From NCBI GenBank assembly GCA_004555145.1, contig SFJB01000086.1, positions 1 through 7,070 of the forward strand: a stretch of DNA of 7,070 nucleotides, in the 5' to 3' direction. The stretch's first letter is position 1, and every line of letters begins with the position of its first letter. Positions 1-6,710 of the stretch are shown here, piece by piece. The translations under genes were made by a program, and so were the position numbers. The DNA is from Bacteroidales bacterium. Lineage in GTDB: Bacteria > Bacteroidota > Bacteroidia > Bacteroidales > UBA932. The notes under the pieces were generated by a model, which was not told where the DNA came from, did not search any database, and saw nothing but the letters and a program-made list of their open reading frames with translations.

Positions 1-1449
1 GTCCTTGAATTCTTCAGTGGTAGTAGGAACCGTCATGCCAACTTCATCCAGCCAGGTATAGATATAGAGTATCTGCCCCTCGCGAATTGTGGATGACTTG
101 AGATTGTTCCAATTCTTGAGCTGATTGACGCTGACCCCGTAACGGCTCGCAATGCGGCCGAGGTAGTCTCCGCTCTTGACCCTATATGACAAGCGCTGAG
201 GCGTTGCCGCCTTGGAAGCGTTCTGCACTTCCTTGATCACCTTTGCGGACAGCAGGGAATCAGCCTTGAATGTGTAGATGGAATCCATTGGTATATCCAG
301 CACTGCTCCTGTCCAGTTAACCGGAATCTTAAGCACGTACTCGTGGTTGTTGCCAGGTATTATATCATTGAAATACTGCGGGTTAAGTCTGCGCAGGTCG
401 TCAATTGGCAAGCCTGTTGTCCCGTTGATCTGAGCGAAATGGAGGTTGCGGTTTATGCGCAGGGTGTCGGTTTGCGCCGGCATTCCGACATTCTGAGGCA
501 GTATCCCGTATTCCTTGTAATAGGTCATAGCATACATAACTGCCACGAATGCAGGAACATAGCCCCTGGTTTCCCGCGGCAGGTACGGATAAATGCTCCA
601 GTAGTCGCGTGAACCCCCTGCCCTGCGTATAGCCTTGGATACGTTACCCGCGCCACAGTTGTAGGAACTTATTGCAAGAGCCCAGTCTCCGAATATGTTG
701 TATGCGTCGCGCAGGTACCTTGCCGCGGCATCCATGGACTTCTCCACGTCCATCCGTTCATCTACATAGGAATTAATCTCCAGACCGTAGGACTTGGCTG
801 TCGTGTACATAAACTGCCATATACCCTTGGCGCCGGCTCTGGATGTGGCTGTAGGATTCAGCATTGACTCTACCACAGCCATATATTTCAACTCCACCGG
901 AAGCTTGTAGCGACTCAGAATCTCTTCGAACATAGGGAAATAGAAGTTGCTCAGTCCCAGAACCTTGCCCATTCTTTCAGGCATCTTCTCCGAGTAGAGT
1001 ACTATGCAGTTGCGCACGTGGTCGTTGAAAGGCAGCGAGATGAAGGAATTCATATCTGCAATGCGCTTGATGAGTACCTCATCGCTGACCTTGGAGTCGA
1101 AGCGCACGGAATCCATATCGTATTCGTGGACGATGTCGTAATCGGCAATCGTTGAATTCTGGTACCATAGCTGGAGCAGGCTGTCGCTCATTTCCGCAGT
1201 GTATTCCACTGTGTTATCCTGCCAGTCATTGCCTTCCATAACTGCAATCAACTCGCTGTCTTCCAGATAGCGCCTCTGCTCGAAACTGTCAAGGAGGGTC
1301 TGAAGCGAGTCGAGGCTGGCTTTGAGGGCATCATTCTCCTGCTGCAGCTGTTTCCTTGTCGGATGGCCGAAGAGGAATCCTTTCTTCTGCGCCTCCATAC
1401 GGGGTGCAAGCAGCAGAAGCAGAGTGATGAATAAGATTGACTTTCTCAT
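1..1449 (-). CDS. mltD: MltD-like membrane-bound lytic murein transglycosylase with LysM, 3' end beyond window
   Basis: The reading frame opens at ATG 1449 and stays open for 483 codons to the left edge, so the C-terminus is missing. Residues 1-20 form a signal peptide (basic start, poly-Leu core, cleavage plausible at MEA|Q). Residues 32-60 are Gln/Leu/Glu-rich and could form a short coiled coil. The SLT (goose-lysozyme-like) catalytic domain covers about 175-305: catalytic Glu194 in AVVES, GIWQFM at 209-214, AISSYNCGAGNV at 259-270 and the Tyr-containing LPRETRGYVPAF at 290-301. A degenerate LysM-like stretch lies near 338-376 and a clear LysM at 421-464 (YRVKSGDYLGRIA start). The family cleaves the MurNAc-GlcNAc bond of peptidoglycan, leaving 1,6-anhydroMurNAc ends; LysM binds glycan. 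It acts in the periplasm. No lipobox is seen, unlike E. coli MltD. It starts 2 nt after the DUF5683 stop, as last visible gene of the parA operon. Further LysM repeats may lie beyond the edge. Confidence 0.93.
   Translation of the reverse strand, partial: MRKSILFITLLLLLAPRMEAQKKGFLFGHPTRKQLQQENDALKASLDSLQTLLDSFEQRRYLEDSELIAVMEGNDWQDNTVEYTAEMSDSLLQLWYQNSTIADYDIVHEYDMDSVRFDSKVSDEVLIKRIADMNSFISLPFNDHVRNCIVLYSEKMPERMGKVLGLSNFYFPMFEEILSRYKLPVELKYMAVVESMLNPTATSRAGAKGIWQFMYTTAKSYGLEINSYVDERMDVEKSMDAAARYLRDAYNIFGDWALAISSYNCGAGNVSKAIRRAGGSRDYWSIYPYLPRETRGYVPAFVAVMYAMTYYKEYGILPQNVGMPAQTDTLRINRNLHFAQINGTTGLPIDDLRRLNPQYFNDIIPGNNHEYVLKIPVNWTGAVLDIPMDSIYTFKADSLLSAKVIKEVQNASKAATPQRLSYRVKSGDYLGRIASRYGVSVNQLKNWNNLKSSTIREGQILYIYTWLDEVGMTVPTTTEEFKD
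58..189 (-). other. LysM domain coding segment of the transglycosylase
   Basis: Residues 421-464 of the lytic transglycosylase fit the LysM pattern: an opening YRVKSGDYL, then GRIASRYGVSVNQLKNWN, then an Ile-rich close ending GQILYIY. LysM modules bind GlcNAc-containing glycan strands and would tether the enzyme to the cell wall. This is the only well-conserved copy inside the window. The more divergent stretch at residues 338-376 keeps the 'LRRLNP' and 'YVLKIP' elements of a LysM but lacks the typical YxVxxGD opening. Confidence 0.85.
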
Positions 1450-1451
1450 TA

Positions 1452-2357
1452 TCAAAAACTTAATCCCAGGCGTACGCCCAGGGCTATGTTATTGGAGGCA
1501 GGCCCTCCAAATGCCAGGTGAAAATCGGGTATGCCCACTACAGGCTCCATCTTGAGCGCCAGGTCATTGCTTACTTCGAAGTTGTGCATATAGGAAAAGA
1601 CGTTGGCATCTATAACCTGCAACACGTAAACGAGGGCAATGGCAAGCACTGAATAATCCCTGTAACGTCTGTATATGTTCTTGTAATATAGGGCCTGCTC
1701 GGCGGTAATCGGACCGTCATATGCAATTTCAGGGTCGCTGGCCTCTACATATATGGAACGGAAACGCTGGAAATTTCTGTTGAAGTCCGAGTAATAGTGA
1801 AAAGCCGCAGCCATACCTCCCAGGTAGAGAGGGAGTTTCCAATACTCCTTATTGTATATCTGTCCCAAGCCGGGCAGGAGTATGGAATAGATCGTCGCCT
1901 TGCCGGCGTGCGGGTAATAGTCCGGTTTATAGCAAATTACACCGTCCATAAGGCTGCCCCACCAGGCCAGTCCCGCTCCCACGAAACTGAGAGTCGCCGC
2001 TGTGCTGTTGCCCTTGCTGTTGAAGTATATGCCTGCCCCCAGTCCTGCACCAATGGTTCCGTAGACTATCGGGAGCTTCCAATACTGCCTGTTGTAGATC
2101 TGGCAGCCTCCTACGAAGACCGCCGAGCCTCCGAAGACCTGTCCTACCTTGAGCTCATTGCGGTGACGCAGACCTCCGAAATAATCCTTCAGAGAGAAAA
2201 GTGTTTCTACCGAGTCCTTCTTGCTGCTTGAACTGTTGCTGTTGTTGTATGACTGGCTGAATGCCTGGTCACGGAACTGGGCTGAAGCGCAAATGCTGAT
2301 GGATACAGCGGCCAAAACCGCTGCAATATATCTTATGTAGCGCTTAAGATATCCCAT
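1452..2357 (-). CDS. DUF5683-family membrane/envelope protein with duplicated core motif
   Basis: This 301-residue protein has a signal peptide (residues 1-26, CASA|Q cleavage), then a Ser/Asn-rich low-complexity linker (about 34-47) and several hydrophobic segments (roughly 98-112, 120-140, 154-165, 175-188, 235-250). The family core 'PGLGQIYNKEYWKLP' lies at 162-176, followed by the family's C-terminal 'YRRYRDYSVL...VIDANV' region (228-253) and a closing segment that could be beta-rich. An earlier copy of the core, QIYNRQYWKLPIVYG, occupies 86-100, but its preceding PGLG is replaced by VGGC. From memory, other members have one copy, so about 75 residues look like an added duplicate. No function is established for the family to my knowledge. 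Its ATG overlaps the parB stop by 1 nt (TGATG), so it is probably made together with ParAB and the downstream transglycosylase. A role linking partition or division to the envelope is only an inference from context. Confidence 0.88.
   Translation of the reverse strand: MGYLKRYIRYIAAVLAAVSISICASAQFRDQAFSQSYNNSNSSSSKKDSVETLFSLKDYFGGLRHRNELKVGQVFGGSAVFVGGCQIYNRQYWKLPIVYGTIGAGLGAGIYFNSKGNSTAATLSFVGAGLAWWGSLMDGVICYKPDYYPHAGKATIYSILLPGLGQIYNKEYWKLPLYLGGMAAAFHYYSDFNRNFQRFRSIYVEASDPEIAYDGPITAEQALYYKNIYRRYRDYSVLAIALVYVLQVIDANVFSYMHNFEVSNDLALKMEPVVGIPDFHLAFGGPASNNIALGVRLGLSF
1818..1862 (-). repeat. Internal repeat copy 2, canonical DUF5683 core motif
   Basis: This segment encodes residues 166-180, QIYNKEYWKLPLYLG, preceded by the full LLPGLG found in family members. 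The two copies start 240 nt (80 residues) apart in the same frame, which fits an in-frame segmental duplication rather than two chance matches. Confidence 0.8.
2058..2102 (-). repeat. Internal repeat copy 1 (QIYNxxYWKLP motif) in DUF5683 gene
   Basis: This segment encodes residues 86-100, QIYNRQYWKLPIVYG. It matches copy 2 (residues 166-180) at most positions, and the DNA is also similar (CAGATCTACAACAGG against CAGATATACAATAAG). The stretch just upstream has VGGC where copy 2 has PGLG, so this copy looks like the diverged duplicate. Confidence 0.8.
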
Positions 2358-3301
2358 CAGAACTGCTTATCTTCTAGTGCTTTGACAAATGCTTTCACTT
2401 CCTCGTCCGAGTTGAAGTGTATAGTCATCGTGCCCTTGCCGTTGCTGCTTCTTTTCAGGGAAATCTCATTGGAGAAGAACCTGCCCACGTGGCTGAGGAT
2501 TTTGTAGTAGTCCTCGGGCAGTTCCTGGTCCTTCCTGGCTGCTTCTGCCTTTCCTACGCTTTCCGGTTTTATCTGGGCCTTCCTTACCAGGGCTTCAAGT
2601 TCCCTGACTGACATTCCGTCCTTGATGACCAGGTCGCATAGCTGTTCCTGCAGCTCCGGGTCCTCGACTCCGAGTATTGCCTTTGCGTGGCCCATGCTCA
2701 AAAGCCCCACCTTGATGTCGTGCTGCACCTTTGCAGGGAGTTTGAGCAGGCGTATGGTGTTGGCTACCGTAGCCCTCTTCTTCCCCACCCTGTCGGCCAG
2801 TTTGTCCTGGGTGAGCGAGCATTCTTCGATGAGACGCTGATAGCTGAGAGCCAGCTCTATAGGGTCGAGGTTCTCCCTCTGCACGTTTTCCACTATAGCC
2901 ATTTCCAGCATACCCTGGTCATTCGCATCGCGAATGTAGGCCGGAATAGTGCTCATGCCCGCGAGACGGCAGGCCTTGTACCTGCGTTCGCCGCTGATTA
3001 TCTGGTACTTGCCAGGACCGACCCGGCGCACGGTAATCGGCTGTATGAGCCCGAGTGTGCGTATGGATGCAGCGAGTTCGTTCAATGCCTCCTCGTCGAA
3101 GGACATGCGCGGCTGGAAGGGGTTGGCTTCAATCATATCTACGGGAATGCGCAGTATGTCGGCCGTATTCTCGTGGCTGCCCTGGGCACCTACCACTTCC
3201 TTGTTCACATAACCCACTGGCTTGCGAAGCTGGTCCGCGTCCGGAACGCCTCCGAATATGGCGCTCACTCCTTTGCCGAGTCCTCTCTGTACCTTGCTCA
3301 T
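2357..3301 (-). CDS. parB: Chromosome-partitioning protein ParB (Spo0J/Noc family CTPase clamp)
   Basis: The product has 314 residues, close to the usual length of chromosomal ParB. In order: an N-terminal 'GLGKGVSAIFG' segment (7-17), which in this family contacts ParA; box I around 'IEANPFQPR' (57-65); the CTP-binding arginine patch GERRYKA (104-110) in the 'IISGERRY' context; box III ENVQREN (138-144); a helix-turn-helix around 'LTQDKLADRVGKKRATVANTIRLL' (163-186) for parS binding; a charged linker (about 241-262); and a C-terminal dimerisation domain (263-314) with 'GTMTIHFNSDEEVKAFVKAL'. Known members load at parS, hydrolyse CTP, slide as clamps and work with ParA to segregate the origin. 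The ATG overlaps the parA stop by 4 nt (ATGA), and its own stop overlaps the next start by 1 nt. All three functional boxes are intact. I found no convincing parS palindrome in the window. Confidence 0.97.
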   Translation of the reverse strand: MSKVQRGLGKGVSAIFGGVPDADQLRKPVGYVNKEVVGAQGSHENTADILRIPVDMIEANPFQPRMSFDEEALNELAASIRTLGLIQPITVRRVGPGKYQIISGERRYKACRLAGMSTIPAYIRDANDQGMLEMAIVENVQRENLDPIELALSYQRLIEECSLTQDKLADRVGKKRATVANTIRLLKLPAKVQHDIKVGLLSMGHAKAILGVEDPELQEQLCDLVIKDGMSVRELEALVRKAQIKPESVGKAEAARKDQELPEDYYKILSHVGRFFSNEISLKRSSNGKGTMTIHFNSDEEVKAFVKALEDKQF

Positions 3302-4074
3302 ATCTGTTCGCCGTTATGTTCCATCACCTCCCTGGCAAGATTGAGGTAGTTGTTGGAACCGTTGCACATGATGTCATATAAGATGATAGGTTTTCCGTGG
3401 GAAGGCGCCTCACTCAAGCGTATATTCCTCTGTATCACGGTTTTGAATACCATATCCTTGAAGTGTTCCCTGAGCTCGGCAAGCACCTGGCTGTGAACTC
3501 TGGTCCTGCCGTCGAACATTGTCACCACGAAACCCTCGATCTGAAGCTGGGGATTGGATTCGGACTGCACTAGCCTGATGGTCTGCAAGAGTTTGCCCAA
3601 ACCTTCCAGCGCGAAGAACTCCGGCTGTACCGGGATCATCACTGAATCCGCCGCCGTGAGCGAATTGATGGTGATTATTCCCAGTGACGGGGAGCAGTCT
3701 ATGATAATATAGTCATAATTGTCCCTGATCGGCTCGAGTATGCGCTTGAGCACGGATTCCCTGTCCTCAAAATTGAGGAGTTCGATTTCCGCGCCCACCA
3801 GATTGATATGGGAAGGTATCATATGGAGCCTCTCCATCTCGGTCTGGATGAGGGTGTCGGTAATGTCGATCTCCCCTATCAGGGCCTCGTAAAGTGTGCG
3901 TTTCTCGTCGTTGTCCGGCGAGAAATTGAGTCCTGAAGTAGTGTTGGCCTGGGGGTCGGCATCAATTATGAGCACTTTTTTCTCCAGCACCGCAAGGGAC
4001 GCAGCCAGGTTTATGGCCGTGGTGGTCTTGCCTACTCCGCCCTTCTGGTTGGCTATAGCTATTACTTTTCCCAT
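3298..4074 (-). CDS. parA: Chromosome-partitioning ATPase ParA (Soj/MinD-type deviant Walker)
   Basis: The 258-residue product is a small Soj-type ParA without an N-terminal DNA-binding domain, as expected for chromosomal systems. It starts almost directly with the deviant Walker A KGGVGKTT (11-18, signature Lys11, P-loop Lys16), followed by Walker A' DADPQAN (38-44, Asp40) and Walker B 'IIIDCSPSLG' (123-132, Asp126). The later conserved 'DGRTRVHSQV' (188-197) and 'RNIRLSEAPSHGKP' (216-229) segments are present. In the family, ATP-dimers coat the nucleoid, and ParB stimulates hydrolysis to drive origin movement. It is first in the operon, preceded by a -7-like box 20 nt before the start. The ATG at 4074 is the only sensible start, because the P-loop begins 10 residues later. 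Confidence 0.97.
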   Translation of the reverse strand: MGKVIAIANQKGGVGKTTTAINLAASLAVLEKKVLIIDADPQANTTSGLNFSPDNDEKRTLYEALIGEIDITDTLIQTEMERLHMIPSHINLVGAEIELLNFEDRESVLKRILEPIRDNYDYIIIDCSPSLGIITINSLTAADSVMIPVQPEFFALEGLGKLLQTIRLVQSESNPQLQIEGFVVTMFDGRTRVHSQVLAELREHFKDMVFKTVIQRNIRLSEAPSHGKPIILYDIMCNGSNNYLNLAREVMEHNGEQI

Positions 4075-4094
4075 ATTCCTATTGTCGTAAGATA

Positions 4095-4102
4095 CAAAAT
4101 TA
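4095..4102 (-). promoter_or_regulatory. Putative -7 promoter box for the parA operon
   Basis: The minus strand reads TAATTTTG, an exact match to the Bacteroidota -7 consensus TAnnTTTG, with 20 nt between the box and the parA ATG. Transcription would begin about 12-16 nt before the start codon. No TTTG -33 element is seen at the usual 19-21 nt upstream, so the call rests on the box, its position and the operon layout. Confidence 0.5.
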
Positions 4103-4114
4103 ATAAAAAGTTTG

Positions 4115-4122
4115 TAGATTTG
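4115..4122 (+). promoter_or_regulatory. Putative -7 promoter box for the lipid kinase gene
   Basis: The plus strand reads TAGATTTG, matching TAnnTTTG, only 4 nt before the ATG at 4127. If used, transcription would begin at or next to the ATG, giving a leaderless or near-leaderless mRNA. No -33 TTTG is seen at the expected spacing. It is 12 nt from the opposing parA box, so the polymerase footprints would overlap. Confidence 0.35.
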
Positions 4123-4126
4123 TAGT

Positions 4127-5068
4127 ATGTCCGAGCTGAAAACCGATTTTTATTTTATCGTCAATCCCCGCGCAGGCTCCGGCAAGACGATGTTCAAATG
4201 GCTTCCTGCTGAGAAAAGGCTTGAAGCCCAAGGTGTACCTTTCGTAACGGCCTTGACCGACCACAAGCGGCACGCCACCCAACTGGCGATGGAAGCTGCA
4301 GCTCAGGGTTATAGGCGCATCGTTGCAGTCGGAGGAGACGGTTCTCTGCACGAGGTCTTCAACGGCATCTGCCGCTGGTGCGAGAGGGAGAACGTGCCCA
4401 CGGAGGAGTTCTACCTCGCCGTCATACCCATAGGCTCCGGCAACGACTGGATCAAGAGCCTGGGTGTGGAGAACGATGCGGACAAGGCGCTGGACGCAGT
4501 TCTTAGCGGGCGCAGCGTGAAGATGGACGTGATACGGGTGCTGTGCGGGAGCAAGACCCTTTATATGGCGAACGTGGGCGGCACAGGCTTCGATTCGCGC
4601 GTGTGCCTGCGCGTGAATTCCCAAAAGGAGAGCGGGCGCCGCGGGTCCAGGATCTACATCAATGCCCTCATACATACAATCCTGAACATGAGGCAAATAC
4701 GTGTGAGCTGCGTAGCTGACGGGGAGTGCGTTTTCAGCGGCGAATGTTATTCCATAGCCTTTGGCAACGGGCGCTATTCCGGCGGCGGCATGAGGCAGGT
4801 GCCGAAGGCGCGTATCGATGACGCCCTGATGGATTATATGATAGTTCCCAAGGTATCCCTGGGCCGCATCGCGCTGGAAGTGCCGCGCATATTCAACGGC
4901 ACAGTGGACGAGTCCGAGCACATAATTTACGGCAAGTGCAGGCATCTGGACATAATGCCTCTGGACAATGATTCAACTGAAGTCCTGGAACTTGACGGTG
5001 AATTGGTGGGACGCATACCTGCGAGCCTGGAAGTCAGCGGCAGCAGCATCAACGTGATGTGCGAATAA
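4127..5068 (+). CDS. Diacylglycerol kinase-family lipid kinase (DagK/YegS-like)
   Basis: The 313-residue length is usual for soluble bacterial DAGK_cat lipid kinases. N-terminal domain: FIVNPRAGSGK (10-20, glycine-rich nucleotide loop), AVGGDGSLHEVFNGI (67-81, the GGDG signature) and PIGSGNDW (101-108). C-terminal beta-sandwich domain: 'ANVGGTGFDSRV' (148-159), FGNGRYSGGGMRQVPKA (212-228), 'IDDALMDYMIV' (230-240) and LELDGELVG (287-295). These proteins use ATP to phosphorylate diacylglycerol or related lipids at the inner membrane surface; diacylglycerol to phosphatidic acid is the usual assumption, but sphingoid or ceramide substrates are possible in Bacteroidota and sequence alone cannot settle this. 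It is divergent from parA and converges on the PAP2 phosphatase gene, sharing 20 nt of coding sequence. ATG 4127 is chosen because the nucleotide loop begins about 9 residues later; no Shine-Dalgarno sequence is seen. All key motifs are intact. Confidence 0.93.
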   Translation: MSELKTDFYFIVNPRAGSGKTMFKWLPAEKRLEAQGVPFVTALTDHKRHATQLAMEAAAQGYRRIVAVGGDGSLHEVFNGICRWCERENVPTEEFYLAVIPIGSGNDWIKSLGVENDADKALDAVLSGRSVKMDVIRVLCGSKTLYMANVGGTGFDSRVCLRVNSQKESGRRGSRIYINALIHTILNMRQIRVSCVADGECVFSGECYSIAFGNGRYSGGGMRQVPKARIDDALMDYMIVPKVSLGRIALEVPRIFNGTVDESEHIIYGKCRHLDIMPLDNDSTEVLELDGELVGRIPASLEVSGSSINVMCE

Positions 5069-5639
5069 CGAAGGCAAGGCTTGCGACAGCCCAGCCGACC
5101 AGCGCTCCTACCGCAAATCCGATGAGCACGTCACCGAGGAAATGTTTCCCCACGAATATGCGGCTGATGCCGACCAGCAGCGCCCAGATTACGATGAGGA
5201 CGGTGTATGCAGTCATTTTCCGGCCGCTTCCCTTCTTGAAGCAGAATGCGGAGCACAGGGCGAAGCCCATCGCATTGGCGGCGTGGGCGGAGAAAAAGCC
5301 GTAGAGATTGCCCTTTCCTTCGAGCATATGCAGTCCGTGGGACAGCATCCACGGGTCGTGGCAGGGACGCAGTCGCGCGCAGGCGTCCTTGATAAGATTG
5401 GAGAACTGGTCGCAAATCAGGATGGTGAGCACGCAGGCAACGAGGCACTTGAGGGCGGACTTCCATCCCAGCTTCAGGAAGAAGAACACGAGAACCGTCA
5501 GATATAGCGGTATCCACACGAGCTTGTCGGAGAAGAACTGCCACACAAGGTCGCTCAGCGGGCTGTTGAGACTGTTGATGAAGAGGCTTGCGCTTCTGTC
5601 TGCCTGTTCCAGACCTGCTAGAATTCCTATGGCTCCCAT
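5049..5639 (-). CDS. PAP2-family membrane phosphatase
   Basis: This 196-residue integral membrane protein has hydrophobic segments near 43-57, 64-81, 120-134, 143-160 and 168-191. The three PAP2 motifs are present: C1 as K84-x6-RP (residues 84-92), C2 as FFSAHAA (115-121, with the catalytic-acid His119), and C3 as SRIFVGKHFLGD (159-170; nucleophile His166, Asp170). C2 has SAH rather than the textbook PSGH. Relatives remove phosphate from phosphatidic acid, undecaprenyl diphosphate or lipid A; the exact substrate is open. The conserved start region 'LFINSLNSPLSD' (19-30) fits the usual N-terminus of such proteins, supporting ATG 5639. Its ATG directly follows the obgE TAA with no gap, so the two genes are almost certainly co-transcribed. 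Its 3' end overlaps that of the lipid kinase gene on the other strand by 20 nt. Confidence 0.92.
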   Translation of the reverse strand: MGAIGILAGLEQADRSASLFINSLNSPLSDLVWQFFSDKLVWIPLYLTVLVFFFLKLGWKSALKCLVACVLTILICDQFSNLIKDACARLRPCHDPWMLSHGLHMLEGKGNLYGFFSAHAANAMGFALCSAFCFKKGSGRKMTAYTVLIVIWALLVGISRIFVGKHFLGDVLIGFAVGALVGWAVASLAFVIRTSR

Positions 5640-6641
5640 TTATGCAATTTCCTCCTGCAGTGCCTTCCAGAGCACATTCTTCAGCTCCTCAATGCCTTGG
5701 GAAGTGCTGGATGATATGAATACGTGAGGAATTTTCCTCGGCAGATGCGGGGCTATTTCCTTTTCTATTGACTTGTCGATGAGGTCGCACTTGGTGATGG
5801 CAAGCACCCTCTGCTTGGTGAGCAGTTCTGGGTTGTAGAGCTTGAGCTCATTGAGCAGGGTCTTGTATGCTCCGAGTATGTCGTCTTCCTCCACGCTCAC
5901 CATAAACAGCAGCACTGAGTTGCGTTCTATGTGGCGCAGGAACCTTATGCCTATACCCTTGCCCTCGTGGGCGCCTTCAATGATGCCCGGGATGTCCGCC
6001 ATCACGAAGGATTTGCCGTCGTGGTAGCTCACTATGCCGAGGTTGGGTTCGAGGGTGGTGAATGCGTAGGACGCGATTTTCGGCTTTGCTGCCGTGATCG
6101 TGCTGAGCAGGGTGGATTTTCCGGCGTTCGGGAATCCTACCAGTCCGACATCTGCAAGCAGCTTAAGCTCAAGTATGTATATACCTTCCTCCCCGTCCTC
6201 GCCCGGTTGTGCAAAGCGCGGGGTCTGGAGAGTTGCAGTCTTGAAGTTGCTGTTGCCCAGGCCGCCTCTGCCTCCCTTGCAGAGTATTCTCTCCTCCCCT
6301 GCCTCGAGCATCTCAAAGAGGATCTCTCCCGTTTCGGCGTTCTTGGCTACCGTGCCCACGGGCACGTCCAGGTATATGTCCTGGCCGTTTTTGCCCTTGC
6401 AGTTCGCCGCTCCTCCCTTCTCTCCGTCGTCCGCCTTGATATGCTTGCGGTACTTGAGGTGTATCAGGGTCCAGAACTGCGGGTTGGCGCGGAGTATGAT
6501 GTGGCCTCCCCTGCCCCCGTCTCCCCCGTCAGGACCTCCCTTCGGGATGTACTTCGCCCTGTGGAGATGCACCGAACCTGCCCCTCCGTGACCGGATGCG
6601 CAGTAAATCTTTACGTAGTCTATGAAATTGCTGTCTGGCAT
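5640..6641 (-). CDS. obgE: Obg/CgtA family ribosome-associated GTPase
   Basis: The 333-residue product has the glycine-rich Obg domain at about 3-158 ([40 protein letters not shown]) and then the G domain: G1 GFPNAGKST (169-177), switch I with FTTLEPN (194-200), G3 [14 protein letters not shown] (216-229), G4 TKCD (283-286) and G5 around SSSTSQG (310-316). Obg proteins bind the 50S subunit and act in ribosome assembly, stress response and growth control. The protein ends soon after the G domain, so it lacks the C-terminal OCT extension of Bacillus-type Obg, like other short forms. G4 begins with Thr instead of Asn, a tolerated variant. A -7-like box lies 19 nt before ATG 6641, and the PAP2 gene follows with no gap. 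The start agrees with the conserved Obg N-terminus ([10 protein letters not shown]). Confidence 0.97.
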   Translation of the reverse strand: MPDSNFIDYVKIYCASGHGGAGSVHLHRAKYIPKGGPDGGDGGRGGHIILRANPQFWTLIHLKYRKHIKADDGEKGGAANCKGKNGQDIYLDVPVGTVAKNAETGEILFEMLEAGEERILCKGGRGGLGNSNFKTATLQTPRFAQPGEDGEEGIYILELKLLADVGLVGFPNAGKSTLLSTITAAKPKIASYAFTTLEPNLGIVSYHDGKSFVMADIPGIIEGAHEGKGIGIRFLRHIERNSVLLFMVSVEEDDILGAYKTLLNELKLYNPELLTKQRVLAITKCDLIDKSIEKEIAPHLPRKIPHVFISSSTSQGIEELKNVLWKALQEEIA

Positions 6642-6660
6642 ATCGTTGTCGTTTACCTGG

Positions 6661-6668
6661 CAAAGATA
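6661..6668 (-). promoter_or_regulatory. Putative -7 promoter box for obgE-PAP2
   Basis: The minus strand reads TATCTTTG, an exact TAnnTTTG match, 19 nt before the obgE ATG, nearly the same spacing as for parA and the DUF4491 gene. An A-rich run lies just upstream of the box. A TTTG is present further upstream but 29 nt away, longer than the usual 19-21, so a -33 element is not supported. Confidence 0.5.
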
Positions 6669-6710
6669 GTGAATTTTTTCCTATGACAGGATATTACCAA
6701 AATCAAGGTA

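Noticed and set aside
2482..2497. Possible parS site: CCACGTGG core inside parB
   Set aside because: The 8-nt core matches the centre of the parS consensus TGTTnCACGTGnAACA, but the outer arms do not form the required inverted repeat (only one outer base matches), and the sequence is explained by coding for Ser-His-Val-Gly.
2687..3349. Open frame of 220 codons on the plus strand, antisense to parB and the end of parA
   Set aside because: It lies opposite an intact parB, crosses the parA/parB junction without respecting it and has no recognisable domain.
4100..4945. Open frame of 281 codons on the minus strand, antisense to the lipid kinase gene
   Set aside because: It lies almost wholly opposite a clear DAGK gene, its His/Ala-rich translation has no recognisable domain, and it reflects the codon pattern of the real gene on the other strand.
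5072..5086. Possible hairpin (GCAAGGCTTGC) just after the lipid kinase stop
   Set aside because: The arms leave only a one-base loop, no U-run follows, and the bases code for the phosphatase on the other strand, so it is not a credible terminator.
5931..6686. Open frame of 251 codons on the plus strand, antisense to obgE
   Set aside because: obgE has all its motifs on the opposite strand; the translation here resembles no family and is explained by Gly-rich codons read in reverse.
6679..6691. Short inverted repeat TCCT-atgac-AGGA between obgE and the DUF4491 gene
   Set aside because: Four-base arms are expected by chance in an AT-rich spacer; there is no second copy and no T-run that would make it a terminator or a convincing operator.
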